From Azovibrio restrictus DSM 23866 (GTDB lineage Bacteria > Pseudomonadota > Gammaproteobacteria > Burkholderiales > Rhodocyclaceae): a stretch of DNA of 64,000 nucleotides. The stretch lies in contig NZ_AUCH01000004.1 in the NCBI RefSeq assembly GCF_000429665.1, positions 124,001 to 188,000 of the forward strand, read 5' to 3'. The notes under the pieces are model-generated. The model did not search any database. It worked only from the letters and a program-made list of their open reading frames with translations, and was not told the origin of the DNA. The translations under genes and the position numbers were made by a program. Position 1 is the stretch's first letter. Each line of letters begins with the position of its first letter. This document shows positions 27,459-38,779 of the stretch, piece by piece.

Positions 27459-29747
27459 TCAGAATTTCAGGCTGGCCTGGGCAAACCAGGCGCGCCCTTC
27501 GGTGAGTACCGAGTTGTAGTAGCGCTCGTCGGTCAGGTTGGAAATGGCGAGGCTGAGATCCAGGTTGCGATTGACGTGGTAGCCGAGCTTGGCATGCACC
27601 AGACGATAGGCGTCGTAGGAACCATAGACCCCGCGCACGTCATCGGAGTTGTCGGAGTTGAAATAGCGGGATGAAGCGTACTGGTAGGCCAGGGTGCCGA
27701 AGTAGCGGGAATCATCGTAGTTGAGGGCCAGGTTGGCCATGTGGCGGGGCACGGAAGTCAGCTGCTTGCCTTCCGAGGCCGGATCGCCCTTGTTGCTGAG
27801 AATCTTCGTGTCCAGGTGGGTGTAGTTGGCCATGAGCCGCAGGGAGGGGGTGAGCGGTTGCGTCAAGGCCAGTTCCAGGCCGCGGATTCTGGCCTTGCCC
27901 ACATTGACCCGGTCCACGACGCTGGTGGTGGAGTTGACCACGGTGGTCATGGTCGAGTGCATGTCGGAGATTTCGGTCTGGAAGACATAGGCCTTCATCA
28001 GCCCCTGGTTGGCCGTACCCTGCTCGATACCCAGGTCTATGGTCTGGCTGGTTTCGGGTTTCAGATTGGGGTTGCCCTGATAGGTCGTCGTCACGCCGCC
28101 GACGTTGCGCGAGTAGTTCCGCGTCAGGTCCCGGATGTTGGGGGCATTGAAGGCGGTGCCCCAGGAGGATTTGAGCATGGTCCGTTCCAGCAGCTGATAG
28201 CCCAGGGTCAGCTTGGGGGAGATGTTGTCCTTGGTGCTGGAGGGATGGGCCTTGTTCAGGGCCGGGTTGGCGGCATTGGCCGGGGTGCTCCGGTCATAGG
28301 TGAAGCCGTCGTGGAAATGCCAGTTTTCATAGCGGGCCCCCAGAGAGGCGGACAGTTTGCTGCTGACCGGAATCTGCCAGTCGCCAAACAGGGCAATGAC
28401 GCGCTCCTGTCCGCCGGAAGTGGTGGTCTTGCCGCCCGTTCTGCTGCCTTCCTGGGTGTAGTTGCCGAGGTTGTAGGTGTCCGCAACGCTCTTGGTGGTC
28501 TTGAGCTGGGTTCCGAGCAGGAGGATGGTGTCCCCCAGGGGCTGTTCGAGCAGCGCGTCGAAGAGATGATTCTCGGAATAGCGGGGGGTGAGCACCCCGG
28601 CGCCGCCATCCAGGGGGCTGGTTGCCCCGGCCTGGACGGTCCGGTTGGCGGTGGTGTACCACTCGTCCACCCGGATTCCGGCATACCGGAGCGACAGGCG
28701 GGAGTTGGCGAAGCGGTGCTTCCACCCCAGTGTCGCCACCTCGTTGGTCATGTCGTTGATGCTGCTCGAGAAGCTGGATACCGGCACCACCGTGGTGCCA
28801 TAAAGGGTCTTGCCCGCGCTGTCGCGGAGCTGCGATTCGGGGTCCTGATACTGGTTGTGGATGTTGGAGCGGGTATAGGAAAAATGGACGCTGTCCCGAT
28901 CCGTGGCCTGCAGTTCGGCGCGAATTCCCAGGTCCTGCTTTTCCTGTTCGCCCCGGCCGGTGTTGCCGACCAGGTAACGGATGCCCCCGGTGGGGCTGCT
29001 GACGCGCTCCGCCCCGGTGACGCCGCCCACGTTCGGGTTCCCGGTGGACATGACCATGTCGGAGCGATAGCCGTCCGAGTTCATCCAGCCGTAGGAAACC
29101 TTCACCTTGAGGACATCGTTGAACTTTTTCGCGGCCGAGAGATAGCCGCGCATCAGGGCCTTCTGGGCGCGTCCATCCTCGAAGGCCTCCCCGTAGCCGA
29201 AGCTGGCCCGGTATTCCTCCTTGTCGGGCATGGCCGTGACGAAGTTGATGACCCCGCCCATGGCGCTGCTGCCATACAGGCTGGAGAAGGGGCCGCGCAC
29301 CACTTCCACCTGCTGCAGGTCCTCCACATTGACGCCGCCCAGCACCTGGTTTTCCCCGGCATAACTGGTGGAAATGGGGACGCCGTCCACCAGCACCATG
29401 GTTCTGCCGCTGCCCGATACGCCCCGGATCGACATGCCCGGCACCATGTCGGACTGGCCGCGCAGCTGCCCGGTGACCACGCCTTCCAGGCCGCTCACCA
29501 GTTCCTTCAGGCTGGCTCGCGGCGTGTTCTCGATATCCTTGCGGCTGACCACCGAGACGCTGCCCGGGGCATTTTCCAGCTTGATCTCGGTACGCGTGGC
29601 CGTGGTAATGACCACCGGCAATACCGCTTCGGATTCGCCCGGCTCGGCCTGGGCAAGGGGCGCCAGGCAGCTCAGGACGGATGCGGTGCACAGGGCCAGG
29701 GGACGCAGCTTGCCCGGGAATTTGCCTGGGGTCGGAACAGTGTTCAT
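27459..29747 (-). CDS. TonB-dependent outer-membrane receptor (CirA/FepA type)
   Basis: This encodes 762 aa, a normal size. ATG at 29745-29747 gives a signal peptide (MNTVPTPGKFPGKLRPLALC... ending ...PLAQA). A TonB box follows (VVITTATRTEIKLENAPGS), then the plug domain (SVVSRKDIENTPRASLKELV, PGMSIRGVSGSGRTMVLVDG and QVEVVRGPFSSLYGSSAMGG), then a 22-strand barrel. It ends in an aromatic beta-signal (WFAQASLKF). The substrate (ferric siderophore, or another large nutrient) is not deducible. A 17-bp perfect palindrome lies about 118 bp upstream of the start codon and may be its operator. No siderophore genes are next to it. Confidence 0.9.
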   Translation of the reverse strand: MNTVPTPGKFPGKLRPLALCTASVLSCLAPLAQAEPGESEAVLPVVITTATRTEIKLENAPGSVSVVSRKDIENTPRASLKELVSGLEGVVTGQLRGQSDMVPGMSIRGVSGSGRTMVLVDGVPISTSYAGENQVLGGVNVEDLQQVEVVRGPFSSLYGSSAMGGVINFVTAMPDKEEYRASFGYGEAFEDGRAQKALMRGYLSAAKKFNDVLKVKVSYGWMNSDGYRSDMVMSTGNPNVGGVTGAERVSSPTGGIRYLVGNTGRGEQEKQDLGIRAELQATDRDSVHFSYTRSNIHNQYQDPESQLRDSAGKTLYGTTVVPVSSFSSSINDMTNEVATLGWKHRFANSRLSLRYAGIRVDEWYTTANRTVQAGATSPLDGGAGVLTPRYSENHLFDALLEQPLGDTILLLGTQLKTTKSVADTYNLGNYTQEGSRTGGKTTTSGGQERVIALFGDWQIPVSSKLSASLGARYENWHFHDGFTYDRSTPANAANPALNKAHPSSTKDNISPKLTLGYQLLERTMLKSSWGTAFNAPNIRDLTRNYSRNVGGVTTTYQGNPNLKPETSQTIDLGIEQGTANQGLMKAYVFQTEISDMHSTMTTVVNSTTSVVDRVNVGKARIRGLELALTQPLTPSLRLMANYTHLDTKILSNKGDPASEGKQLTSVPRHMANLALNYDDSRYFGTLAYQYASSRYFNSDNSDDVRGVYGSYDAYRLVHAKLGYHVNRNLDLSLAISNLTDERYYNSVLTEGRAWFAQASLKF

Positions 29748-30108
29748 GAGTGGATTCCAGATTTCGATTGATGGGCCCCCGGGGCGGAGCGCTTGCTGGC
29801 GGCCTGCTGGCGGAGCCAGTCCCGGTTGGGCGCGCATGCTATCCACGGGGATATGCCCCGGGAATGCGACAAGTTGTCGCAGCCCCCCGCCCATGGGCCG
29901 GGCGGGGGGAAAGTGGCAAATCGCCGCAGCCCGGCGCTGGTCTGAAACAGGGGCAGTGTCCGGCCCTTGCCTGCCTGCCGGGGCCGACTTCCTGCGCTGC
30001 GGCAGCGTCGCTGCCTGGGGGCCGGCACCGGGTCCGGAGTGCTCCAGCGGGTTGCCAAAACCCCGCATTTCTCTGAAGATGCCCCTCCCGCCGTCTGCCC
30101 CGCCCGCC
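29748..30108. other. 361-bp divergent intergenic region between TonB receptor and rarA
   Basis: It holds the palindrome at 29865-29881, a GC-rich stretch, and a small stem-loop (AGCGGGTTGCCAAAACCCCGC around 30050). I looked for a cobalamin riboswitch upstream of the receptor and found no box matching the conserved core. Promoters must lie here for both genes, but none is convincing by eye. Confidence 0.5.
29865..29881. promoter_or_regulatory. Perfect 17-bp palindrome, candidate operator
   Basis: TGCGACAAGTTGTCGCA is an exact 8-bp inverted repeat around a central G, about 118 bp upstream of the TonB receptor start. This is the shape of a dimeric repressor site. I do not recognise the regulator; it does not match a Fur box. 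Confidence 0.45.
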
Positions 30109-31431
30109 ATGACCGATCTCTTCGCCGCCGCCGAGCCGCCCAAGTCCGCTTTTCAGCCCCTGGCGGAGCAGCTGCGTCCGGCCAGCCTGGACGAGGTGGT
30201 GGGGCAGCAGCACCTGCTCGGGCCGGGCAAGCCCCTGCGGCTGGCCTTCGAGGCGCGCCAGCCCCATTCCATGATCTTCTGGGGGCCGCCGGGGGTGGGC
30301 AAGACCACCCTGGCCCGGCTCATGGCCGATGGTTTCGACTGCGAATTCATCGCCCTTTCCGCCGTCTTTTCCGGGGTCAAGGAAATCCGCGAGGCCATGG
30401 CCCAGGCCGAGGCCAGCCAGCGCCTGGGGCGGCGCACCATCCTCTTCGTGGATGAAGTGCACCGCTTCAACAAGTCCCAGCAGGACGCCTTTCTGCCCTA
30501 TGTGGAGTCGGGCACCATCACCTTCATCGGCGCCACCACCGAGAACCCCTCCTTCGAGGTGAATTCGGCGCTCCTGTCCCGGGCCGCCGTGTATGTGCTC
30601 AAACCCCTGAATGAAACGGAGCTGGGCCAGCTCTTCGACCGGGCCCGGGAGCGGGCCCTGGCCGACCTGAATTTTGCCGGGGAGGCCAGGGAACGCCTGA
30701 TCGGCGTGGCCGACGGGGATGCCCGTAAGCTCCTGAATCTGCTGGAGCAGCTGCGCATCGCCGCCCGTGGGGCCCGCATCAGCGACATCGACGGGGAGTT
30801 CGTGGCCTCGGCCCTGGCCCAGAACCTGCGCCGCTTTGACAAGGGGGGCGATGCCTTCTACGACCAGATTTCCGCCCTGCACAAGTCGGTGCGGGGCTCC
30901 AGTCCGGACGGGGCCCTGTACTGGTTCGCCCGCATGCTGGACGGGGGCGCCGACCCCCGCTACCTGGCCCGGCGCCTGGTGCGCATGGCCTGGGAAGACA
31001 TCGGTCTGGCCGATCCCCGGGCCGCCCGGGTGGCTCTGGATGCGGCCGACACTTACGAGCGGCTGGGCTCGCCGGAAGGGGAGCTGGCCCTGGCTCAGGC
31101 GGTGATCTATCTGGCCGTGGCACCCAAGTCCAATGCCGGCTACATGGCCTGGAACGCGGCCCGGGCTTTCGTGGGCAAGGACAAGTCCCGCCCGGTGCCC
31201 GAGCACCTGCGCAATGCGCCGACGAAACTGATGAAGGAACTGGGCTACGGTAAGACCTACCGCTACGCCCATGACGAGCCGGAGGCCTACGCCGCCGGGG
31301 AAAACTACCTGCCCGAGGGCATGGGCGAACCCGGCTGGTACCAGCCCGTGCCCCGGGGGCTGGAGGCGAAGATCGCCGACAAGCTGGCCCATCTGCGCGC
31401 CCTGGACCGGGCCGCCGGGAAGGAGGACTAG
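30109..31431 (+). CDS. rarA: Replication-associated recombination protein RarA (MgsA)
   Basis: This encodes 440 aa, the usual length. The ATG at 30109 ([20 protein letters not shown]) fits the family N-terminus. The landmarks are [17 protein letters not shown], Walker [18 protein letters not shown], Walker [21 protein letters not shown], and sensor-1 [20 protein letters not shown]. The C-terminal helicase-like/tetramer domain follows ([20 protein letters not shown] and [17 protein letters not shown]). RarA acts at stalled replication forks with SSB and recombination proteins. The stop codon is within a few bases of the next gene's start, which has a strong ribosome-binding site inside the rarA 3' end. 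Confidence 0.93.
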   Translation: MTDLFAAAEPPKSAFQPLAEQLRPASLDEVVGQQHLLGPGKPLRLAFEARQPHSMIFWGPPGVGKTTLARLMADGFDCEFIALSAVFSGVKEIREAMAQAEASQRLGRRTILFVDEVHRFNKSQQDAFLPYVESGTITFIGATTENPSFEVNSALLSRAAVYVLKPLNETELGQLFDRARERALADLNFAGEARERLIGVADGDARKLLNLLEQLRIAARGARISDIDGEFVASALAQNLRRFDKGGDAFYDQISALHKSVRGSSPDGALYWFARMLDGGADPRYLARRLVRMAWEDIGLADPRAARVALDAADTYERLGSPEGELALAQAVIYLAVAPKSNAGYMAWNAARAFVGKDKSRPVPEHLRNAPTKLMKELGYGKTYRYAHDEPEAYAAGENYLPEGMGEPGWYQPVPRGLEAKIADKLAHLRALDRAAGKED

Positions 31432-31432
31432 C

Positions 31433-31900
31433 ATGGGGCGCCGCTTGCCGCTGTTGCTGGCGGGGCTGCTCTGGTCCCTGGGGGGATGGGCAGCCGAGGA
31501 TCTGTGTCTGGAGCAGGAGCAGGTGCTGTTTGCCTGCCATACGGGCAAACGCCTGGTGTCGGTGTGCGCTTCCCGGGGCCTGAGCGAGTCGGCCGGCTAC
31601 CTGCAGCTGCGCTATGGCCAGCCCGAGGCGGTGGAGCTGGTCTGGCCCGAAGCCTCCTTTCCCCGCCACCACGTGAGCCAGGGGGAGCTGTTCTACAGGG
31701 GCAAGGCGGGGCGCTACCTGCGTTTCACCATGGACCGGACCCGCTTCGTGGTGTTCAACGTCAAGGACCGGGACAGCGGCCTGGTGATCGAACAGGACCG
31801 GGCGGTGATCAGCAAGCAGCTCTGCCAGGGCACGCCCACGGTGCATTTCCAGGGGCTGCCCCTGCCCGTGACCGAGCTCCTGGCGGTGAGCAGCCGCTAG
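31433..31900 (+). CDS. Hypothetical secreted protein downstream of rarA
   Basis: This encodes 155 aa. ATG 31433 lies 10 bp after an AAGGAGG ribosome-binding site that overlaps the end of rarA. A signal peptide (MGRRLPLLLAGLLWSLGGWA) is followed by a compact mature domain with four Cys (LCLEQEQVLFACHTG, SVCASRG, KQLCQGTP). This implies one or two disulfides and periplasmic location. The family is unknown to me; similar small proteins occur next to rarA or housekeeping genes. It is co-transcribed with rarA, and its stop codon lies in a palindrome shared with the convergent pldA gene. Confidence 0.65.
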   Translation: MGRRLPLLLAGLLWSLGGWAAEDLCLEQEQVLFACHTGKRLVSVCASRGLSESAGYLQLRYGQPEAVELVWPEASFPRHHVSQGELFYRGKAGRYLRFTMDRTRFVVFNVKDRDSGLVIEQDRAVISKQLCQGTPTVHFQGLPLPVTELLAVSSR

Positions 31901-31913
31901 CCGCGGCTAGCGG
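31894..31913. terminator. Perfect 20-bp palindrome across two convergent stop codons
   Basis: CCGCTAGCCGCGGCTAGCGG is fully self-complementary and contains the TAG of the plus-strand gene (31898-31900) and the TAG of pldA on the minus strand (31907-31909). Both genes end in an Arg codon followed by TAG. It could stall or end transcription from both sides, but no T tract follows. Confidence 0.5.
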
Positions 31914-33094
31914 ACGATGGAAAACCCGACCCGCAGGGTGGGGTCCTGGCGGATGTTGTAGTCCAGCAGGCTTTCCCCGTAGCCGCTGAAGAGCTGGAAG
32001 TGGAGGAAGCCGCCGGTGCGGCTGAACAGGGGTTCCCGCAGGGGGACGGAGAGGTCCAGCTGGCCGCTGGCATAGCCGCCCGTGCCCTGGCGCAGACGGG
32101 CCCCCAGCATCCAGCCCCGTTCGTGGCCGTAGCGCAGGATCCAGTCCGCGTGGCCCCGGTAGCGGGCGATGTCCGGGTTGTCTTCCTTTTCCAGATAGTT
32201 GTAGAACTTGGGCGCGAAGATCAGGCTGCTGCCGTCGGCCAGGTCCCGCCGCCACACGGGCTGGATGAACAGGGTGTCGATGCTGCGGGAACTGAGCCCG
32301 TCCTTGCCGTTCGATTCGTGTTCGTAGCCGCCGCGCCAGTAGCCGGGCAGCAGGGCATGGGCCGGCTCCAGCTTGCCCTGCCAGAACAGGCTGGGGCGGT
32401 AGCTGGTGTCGTGGAAGGGCTTGGATTCCCCGTGCAGGTCCCAGAGGGAGGTCTGGGTGTAGCCCAGGTGCATGCTCCCGAGCAGGGGCAGCAGCCGGGC
32501 GGGCAGGGATTCCCGGTCGAACAGCCGGTACTTGAAGCTGAGCTGGAAGCGGGCATCCAGGCCCTCCCGGCCGCCCAGGACGAAGTACATGGGTTCGTGG
32601 GCCGAGAGGGCGGGTTCGTCCTCCGGGATCGGGTCCAGGGGCGCTGCCGGCCGGGCGGGAGCCGGGCCGCTGAGCTGCTGCAGGGCGTCTTCCCGGGGCG
32701 GCGGCGTGGTTTCCGGGGCTGGTGCGGCCAGCAGGGCCAGCTGGTTCGAGGGCTGCTGCGCCAGGCTGGCGCGCAGCACGCCCTGGAGCTGGGCCGGCAG
32801 CCGGGCCTGGTAGCGGCGCCGCTGGGGCGTGCCCGGGTCAGCCGCCTGCAGGGGCAGGTGGCTGATGCTGCCGTCTGACCGGTGCAGCTGGAGTTCCAGC
32901 TGCTCGGGCCAGGGGCCGGCCCCGTCGGGGGGGATGACTTCCAGTTCCAGCAGCTGGCCGGGGCGGATGTCCGCCCTGGGGGTGGCGATCAGCCAGTCCT
33001 GGCCGGCCTGGGCAGTACCGGGGAGCTGGGCCAGCAGCGGGCCCAGCAGCAGCGCCAGCAGGGGGGCCGGGCGGCGGGACAGGGTGGGGCGCAT
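31907..33094 (-). CDS. pldA: Outer-membrane phospholipase A (OMPLA)
   Basis: This encodes 395 aa, longer than the E. coli enzyme (289 aa) because a signal peptide is followed by an extra N-terminal beta domain and a Pro/Ala-rich linker (residues about 30-170). The barrel portion is clear: the active-site stretch YEHESNGKDGLSSRSIDTLF, DNPDIARYRGHADWILRYGH, and the final strand SGYGESLLDYN. The His and Ser of the H-x-S-N-G motif are kept. The residue at the position of E. coli catalytic Asn156 reads Asp, as judged from memory of the E. coli sequence. OMPLA dimers hydrolyse phospholipids that reach the outer leaflet. It lies 56 bp downstream of the M14 peptidase gene, likely in one operon. Confidence 0.85.
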   Translation of the reverse strand: MRPTLSRRPAPLLALLLGPLLAQLPGTAQAGQDWLIATPRADIRPGQLLELEVIPPDGAGPWPEQLELQLHRSDGSISHLPLQAADPGTPQRRRYQARLPAQLQGVLRASLAQQPSNQLALLAAPAPETTPPPREDALQQLSGPAPARPAAPLDPIPEDEPALSAHEPMYFVLGGREGLDARFQLSFKYRLFDRESLPARLLPLLGSMHLGYTQTSLWDLHGESKPFHDTSYRPSLFWQGKLEPAHALLPGYWRGGYEHESNGKDGLSSRSIDTLFIQPVWRRDLADGSSLIFAPKFYNYLEKEDNPDIARYRGHADWILRYGHERGWMLGARLRQGTGGYASGQLDLSVPLREPLFSRTGGFLHFQLFSGYGESLLDYNIRQDPTLRVGFSIVR

Positions 33095-33150
33095 GGAAAA
33101 CCTCGCAAGGGGTCCGGAATTCAGGGGAACCCAGGGTAACTCAGGATGGC

Positions 33151-34044
33151 TCAGGATAGGGTCTGGGGCACGATGTGCTTCTTGATCCAGGCCAGCATGT
33201 CGTCCCAGATCTGGCGCTGTTCCTTGGGGGCCGGCATGGCGGTGGCGTTGGGCAGTTCGATGGTGATGACCGGAATGTTCTTGTGTACCCCGCCGAAATT
33301 GCCCAGGGAGCCGGGATAGACCCCCAACCGGTTCAGGTTGAGGCGGCCGAAGCGGCGGGGCTCCTGGGCCGGGCCGTCATAGTCGAGGATGCCGTAGGGG
33401 GCGTGGATGGAGACGATCACATCCGGCTTGAAGCGCTCGATTTCCTGGTGCAGCCAGCGGGTTTCCGGTTCCGACATGGGCTTGGTGCCAGGGAAGCGGC
33501 GCGGGTCTTCCTTGGTGCGCTGCTTCCAGTAGGGCAGGGCGTCGGCAAACCAGTCCGGGGTGGGGAAGTTGCGGTTCAGGTCCACCCCGTTGCCGTTGGT
33601 GCGCCGGGAGGGCCGGGCCAGGAGCCCGTCGGGATTGGAAAGGGGGGCGATGCGCCAGTGGTACTGGCGGGCTTCGGCTTCTCCCAGCCAGTCCATCCAG
33701 CGGAAGACGATGGAGACCGAGGTGAGCTCGTCCCCGTGGATGCCGCCGATCACGAAGATCCGCGCCGGCCGCTGCTGCACCGGCTTGCCGGTGTTGGTCT
33801 TGAGGGCGGAAAGCTTGAGGGGGGCGGCGGGCACGTCGCGGATCATCAGGGGCCGGCCCTGGACCGAACGCATGTTGCCGGGCTCCAGGCCCAGCTTGCG
33901 GCAGGATTCCGCCTCCACGCTCCGCAGGCGCTGGGCCAGGGTGTCGCACCAGCTCAGGGTTTCCGGATGCTGGGCAAGGGCGGGCAGGGCGAGGCTGGCG
34001 AGCAGGAAGGTGGCGGCGATCCGTTCGGGCAGGCGGCAGGACAT
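33151..34044 (-). CDS. M14-family zinc carboxypeptidase (murein-peptide amidase type)
   Basis: This encodes 297 aa. The start is the ATG complementary to 34042-34044 (MSCRLPERIAATFLLASLAL), giving a signal peptide ending ALPALAQ. Zinc ligands are visible as IGGIHGDELTS (H-x-x-E) and IVSIHAPYGILDYDGP (the second His). The catalytic Glu is in VITIELPNATAM. The segment NGNGVDLNRNFPTPDW is the family's substrate-binding Asn-Arg motif. Such enzymes hydrolyse peptide bonds in cell-wall peptides or similar substrates, and the signal peptide puts it in the periplasm. It forms a probable operon with pldA, both linked to the envelope. Confidence 0.85.
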   Translation of the reverse strand: MSCRLPERIAATFLLASLALPALAQHPETLSWCDTLAQRLRSVEAESCRKLGLEPGNMRSVQGRPLMIRDVPAAPLKLSALKTNTGKPVQQRPARIFVIGGIHGDELTSVSIVFRWMDWLGEAEARQYHWRIAPLSNPDGLLARPSRRTNGNGVDLNRNFPTPDWFADALPYWKQRTKEDPRRFPGTKPMSEPETRWLHQEIERFKPDVIVSIHAPYGILDYDGPAQEPRRFGRLNLNRLGVYPGSLGNFGGVHKNIPVITIELPNATAMPAPKEQRQIWDDMLAWIKKHIVPQTLS

Positions 34045-34091
34045 CGGCAATCGGGACGGGAATGCGGGAAAGCCCGTAAGGATAAGCCCTG

Positions 34092-34125
34092 GGACCTGCC
34101 AGGGAAACCTCCTGGGTCCGTTTTT
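34092..34125 (+). terminator. Hairpin with T tract upstream of the serS promoter
   Basis: GGACCTGCCAGG pairs imperfectly with CCTGGGTCC around a GAAACCT loop and is followed by GTTTTT, the form of an intrinsic terminator. It would act on plus-strand transcripts before serS; no gene directs into it, so it may block antisense readthrough from the divergent gene. Confidence 0.3.
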
Positions 34126-34163
34126 ACCTTTTGCGGCAGCCGGTCCGGCGTGCCGGGCTCGCG

Positions 34164-36977
<2,814 letters not shown>

Positions 36978-36988
36978 CCGCGCCTTCC

Positions 36989-37081
36989 GGAGAGGTACCG
37001 AAGTGGCCATAACGGCGCCGACTCGAAATCGGATGGTCGGGTAAAACCGGCACGCGGGTTCGAATCCCGCCCTCTCCGCCA
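36989..37081 (+). tRNA. tRNA-Ser (anticodon CGA)
   Basis: 93 nt including an encoded CCA. The acceptor stem GGAGAGG pairs with CCTCTCC, with a G discriminator before CCA at 37079-37081. The anticodon loop reads CTCGAAA between CCGA and TCGG, giving CGA. A long variable arm (GATGGTCGGGTAAAACCGGC) is typical of class II tRNA-Ser, and the T-arm GCGGGTTCGAATCCCGC is standard. Confidence 0.93.
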
Positions 37082-37105
37082 GCCCCTTTCTCCCCCTGGG
37101 CCATC

Positions 37106-37130
37106 AGCCGCTTCCCCAAGCGGCTTTTTT
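37106..37130 (+). terminator. Intrinsic terminator of tRNA-Ser
   Basis: AGCCGCTT, loop CCCC, AAGCGGCT form an 8-bp perfect stem followed by TTTTT. It lies 25 bp after the tRNA and is a textbook rho-independent terminator. Confidence 0.85.
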
Positions 37131-37557
37131 GCGACCCGCTCAGGCCGGGGCTCCGGGCAGCCGACGGCAAGGCCCGTGGCCAGCCCAGGCCGACGGCTTT
37201 CCCGGTGCCGGATAGGCGTCGTGCGCAACCCTGTGAACATTCCCCGTCCTCCTGATTATTGTTACCTGCTTGTTGTACCTGCGATCCGCCATGGCCCTGG
37301 TGCCCGGGATTGTACATCCTATGACGTTAGGGTAAATCGGGGCTGGGCCGGAAGGCGGATTTCCCGGATTCTAGCAGGAGCGGTTTTTGCCACCTCTCCG
37401 CGACCAGCGCAGTGGCTTCCTGGCGCGTGATGTGGGTCTCTGGGCCATCAGTCTTTGTCGCGAGCCTCTGCGTAAGGCGTTCCGGAGCACCGGCTATACC
37501 CATGTATGATGATGGGGTTTTTGCCCCTGTCCCGAATCCCGTTTTTCTGGTCGGCCC
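37131..37557. other. 427-bp gap after tRNA-Ser with no gene seen
   Basis: No integrase, attachment-site duplication of the tRNA 3' end, or coding signal is evident. The 3' part (near 37507) has an AT-rich, low-quality stretch, which could contain the promoter of the gene at 37558, but no clear boxes are visible. Confidence 0.5.
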
Positions 37558-38166
37558 ATGCTCTCACGAAGAAAATTCAATTCCGCTCTGTCTTTAGTTG
37601 CCCTTCTCCTTATGTCGGCTGGAAAAGCCTGGGGACAGGGTTCGAAAGCCGAGGCGGAGAAATGGTTCAAGGATTTGCAGGACATGATCACCCGGCCTTA
37701 CCCGAAGCGCGTGACCAGTTCGCCCCTGGCGGGCATGGGGCGAGAGTCCATGGATCGACACCTCGTGGCCACCCCGCGCCGCAAGACGGCTCTATTCCTG
37801 CAGCAGTCGGGGGACTATGAAAATGACCGCCATATGAACGAGGACATGGAGTTCGCCATGGAGAAAGCCATCGGCGCATGCTATGCGGTCCTGTGCAAGC
37901 ACATGGCCGCCAAGTATGGTCCGGCGCTGAGCACCACTGGGGCTGGCCTGCCTCTGCAGCAGCGGATCAGGCCGGATGCCGATGACGAGGTGCTTCGCCT
38001 CAAGAGCTACGAGACCGGCGCTTATTACGACAACGGGGACTCTGGCAAGGCCAGTTTCTGGAAGGTAGGGGCTGACTATGTGTGCATTCAGGAGGTAAGG
38101 ATTCGTGGCGATGGTGATTTCGAGTTCTACGTCATCGCCACCATGACGCCGCCCGAACCCGCATAG
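37558..38166 (+). CDS. Hypothetical exported protein with possible Tat signal
   Basis: This encodes 202 aa. The start ATG 37558 gives MLSRRKFNSALSLVALLL, in which SRRKF fits the twin-arginine consensus, so export may be through Tat in folded form. The mature part has no domain I recognise. It contains YPKRVTSSPLAGMGRESMDR, a Cys pair (ACYAVLCKHMAAKYG) and a Cys-containing strand (YVCIQEVRIRGDGDFEFYVI). It stands alone between the tRNA region and the Fur-family gene. Codon use looks somewhat less GC-biased than its neighbours, so acquisition is possible but unproven. Confidence 0.6.
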   Translation: MLSRRKFNSALSLVALLLMSAGKAWGQGSKAEAEKWFKDLQDMITRPYPKRVTSSPLAGMGRESMDRHLVATPRRKTALFLQQSGDYENDRHMNEDMEFAMEKAIGACYAVLCKHMAAKYGPALSTTGAGLPLQQRIRPDADDEVLRLKSYETGAYYDNGDSGKASFWKVGADYVCIQEVRIRGDGDFEFYVIATMTPPEPA

Positions 38167-38245
38167 TCGGGATTGCCCTAGCCCTTGCTCCATCGCCGGC
38201 ATGGGGGCAACAGGATTATCAGGACAGGAATGCTAGGATAGCGCC

Positions 38246-38638
38246 ATGTCACAACCAGAACGTTCAACCCAGCAGCGGGCCGCGATCATGGCGGTGTTCC
38301 GCGATCACCCCCACCCCATGCTGCCCGGGGATGTCCAGCAGCTGGCCAGCAGGATCAGTCCGAGGCTGGGGATTGCCACCGTCTACCGGAACATCAAGAG
38401 CCTGGTGGCGGAAGGATGGCTGGAGGCCGTCCATCTGCCCGGCGAGAATCCCCGCTACGAGCTCCGGGACCGGCCCCACCACCACCATTTCCAGTGCCGG
38501 ACCTGCGGCCGGGTGTTCGATATTCCCGGCTGCCCCGGCACCCTGGAAAACCTGGCGCCGCCGGGCTTCCTGGTGGATGGCCACGAGCTGACCCTGTACG
38601 GGGTGTGCGGCGAGTGCCGGGCCACCGCAGGCGCCTGA
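38246..38638 (+). CDS. Fur-family transcriptional regulator
   Basis: This encodes 130 aa. The N-terminal winged-helix (RISPRLGIATVYRNIKSLVA, with the ATVYRNI recognition helix) is followed by the metal-binding dimerisation domain: RPHHHHFQCRTCGRVFDI (His-rich sensor site and the first Cys pair), then HELTLYGVCGECRA (second Cys pair for the structural zinc). Subtype cannot be fixed; the His4 run before the Cys pair and the short length fit Zur/PerR-like members as well as Fur. It likely represses or senses a metal. Nothing in the neighbouring genes identifies its regulon. Confidence 0.85.
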   Translation: MSQPERSTQQRAAIMAVFRDHPHPMLPGDVQQLASRISPRLGIATVYRNIKSLVAEGWLEAVHLPGENPRYELRDRPHHHHFQCRTCGRVFDIPGCPGTLENLAPPGFLVDGHELTLYGVCGECRATAGA

Positions 38639-38737
38639 GGCCGGGCGAAAACTCCCACACAAAGGCATGATGGCCGATGCCCCAGGGCTGGCTTTGGCGC
38701 AGTCCTGGGGGTATCTTGACGGGCTTGTCCAATGATC

Positions 38738-38755
38738 TTCCTGGCTGGCCAGGAA
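38738..38755. promoter_or_regulatory. Perfect 8+8 bp inverted repeat before phaC
   Basis: TTCCTGGCTGGCCAGGAA is an exact inverted repeat with a 2-base centre, 24 bp upstream of the phaC start. It could bind a dimeric regulator or fold in the leader. Confidence 0.4.
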
Positions 38756-38779
38756 TGATATCCACAGGAGAGCAACATC

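Noticed and set aside
29748..30108. Cobalamin riboswitch before the TonB receptor.
   Set aside because: The conserved core boxes are not present on the minus strand; only isolated similar words occur.
36989..37557. tRNA-Ser as an integration site for an element.
   Set aside because: No integrase and no repeat of the tRNA 3' end follows; the tRNA has its own terminator.
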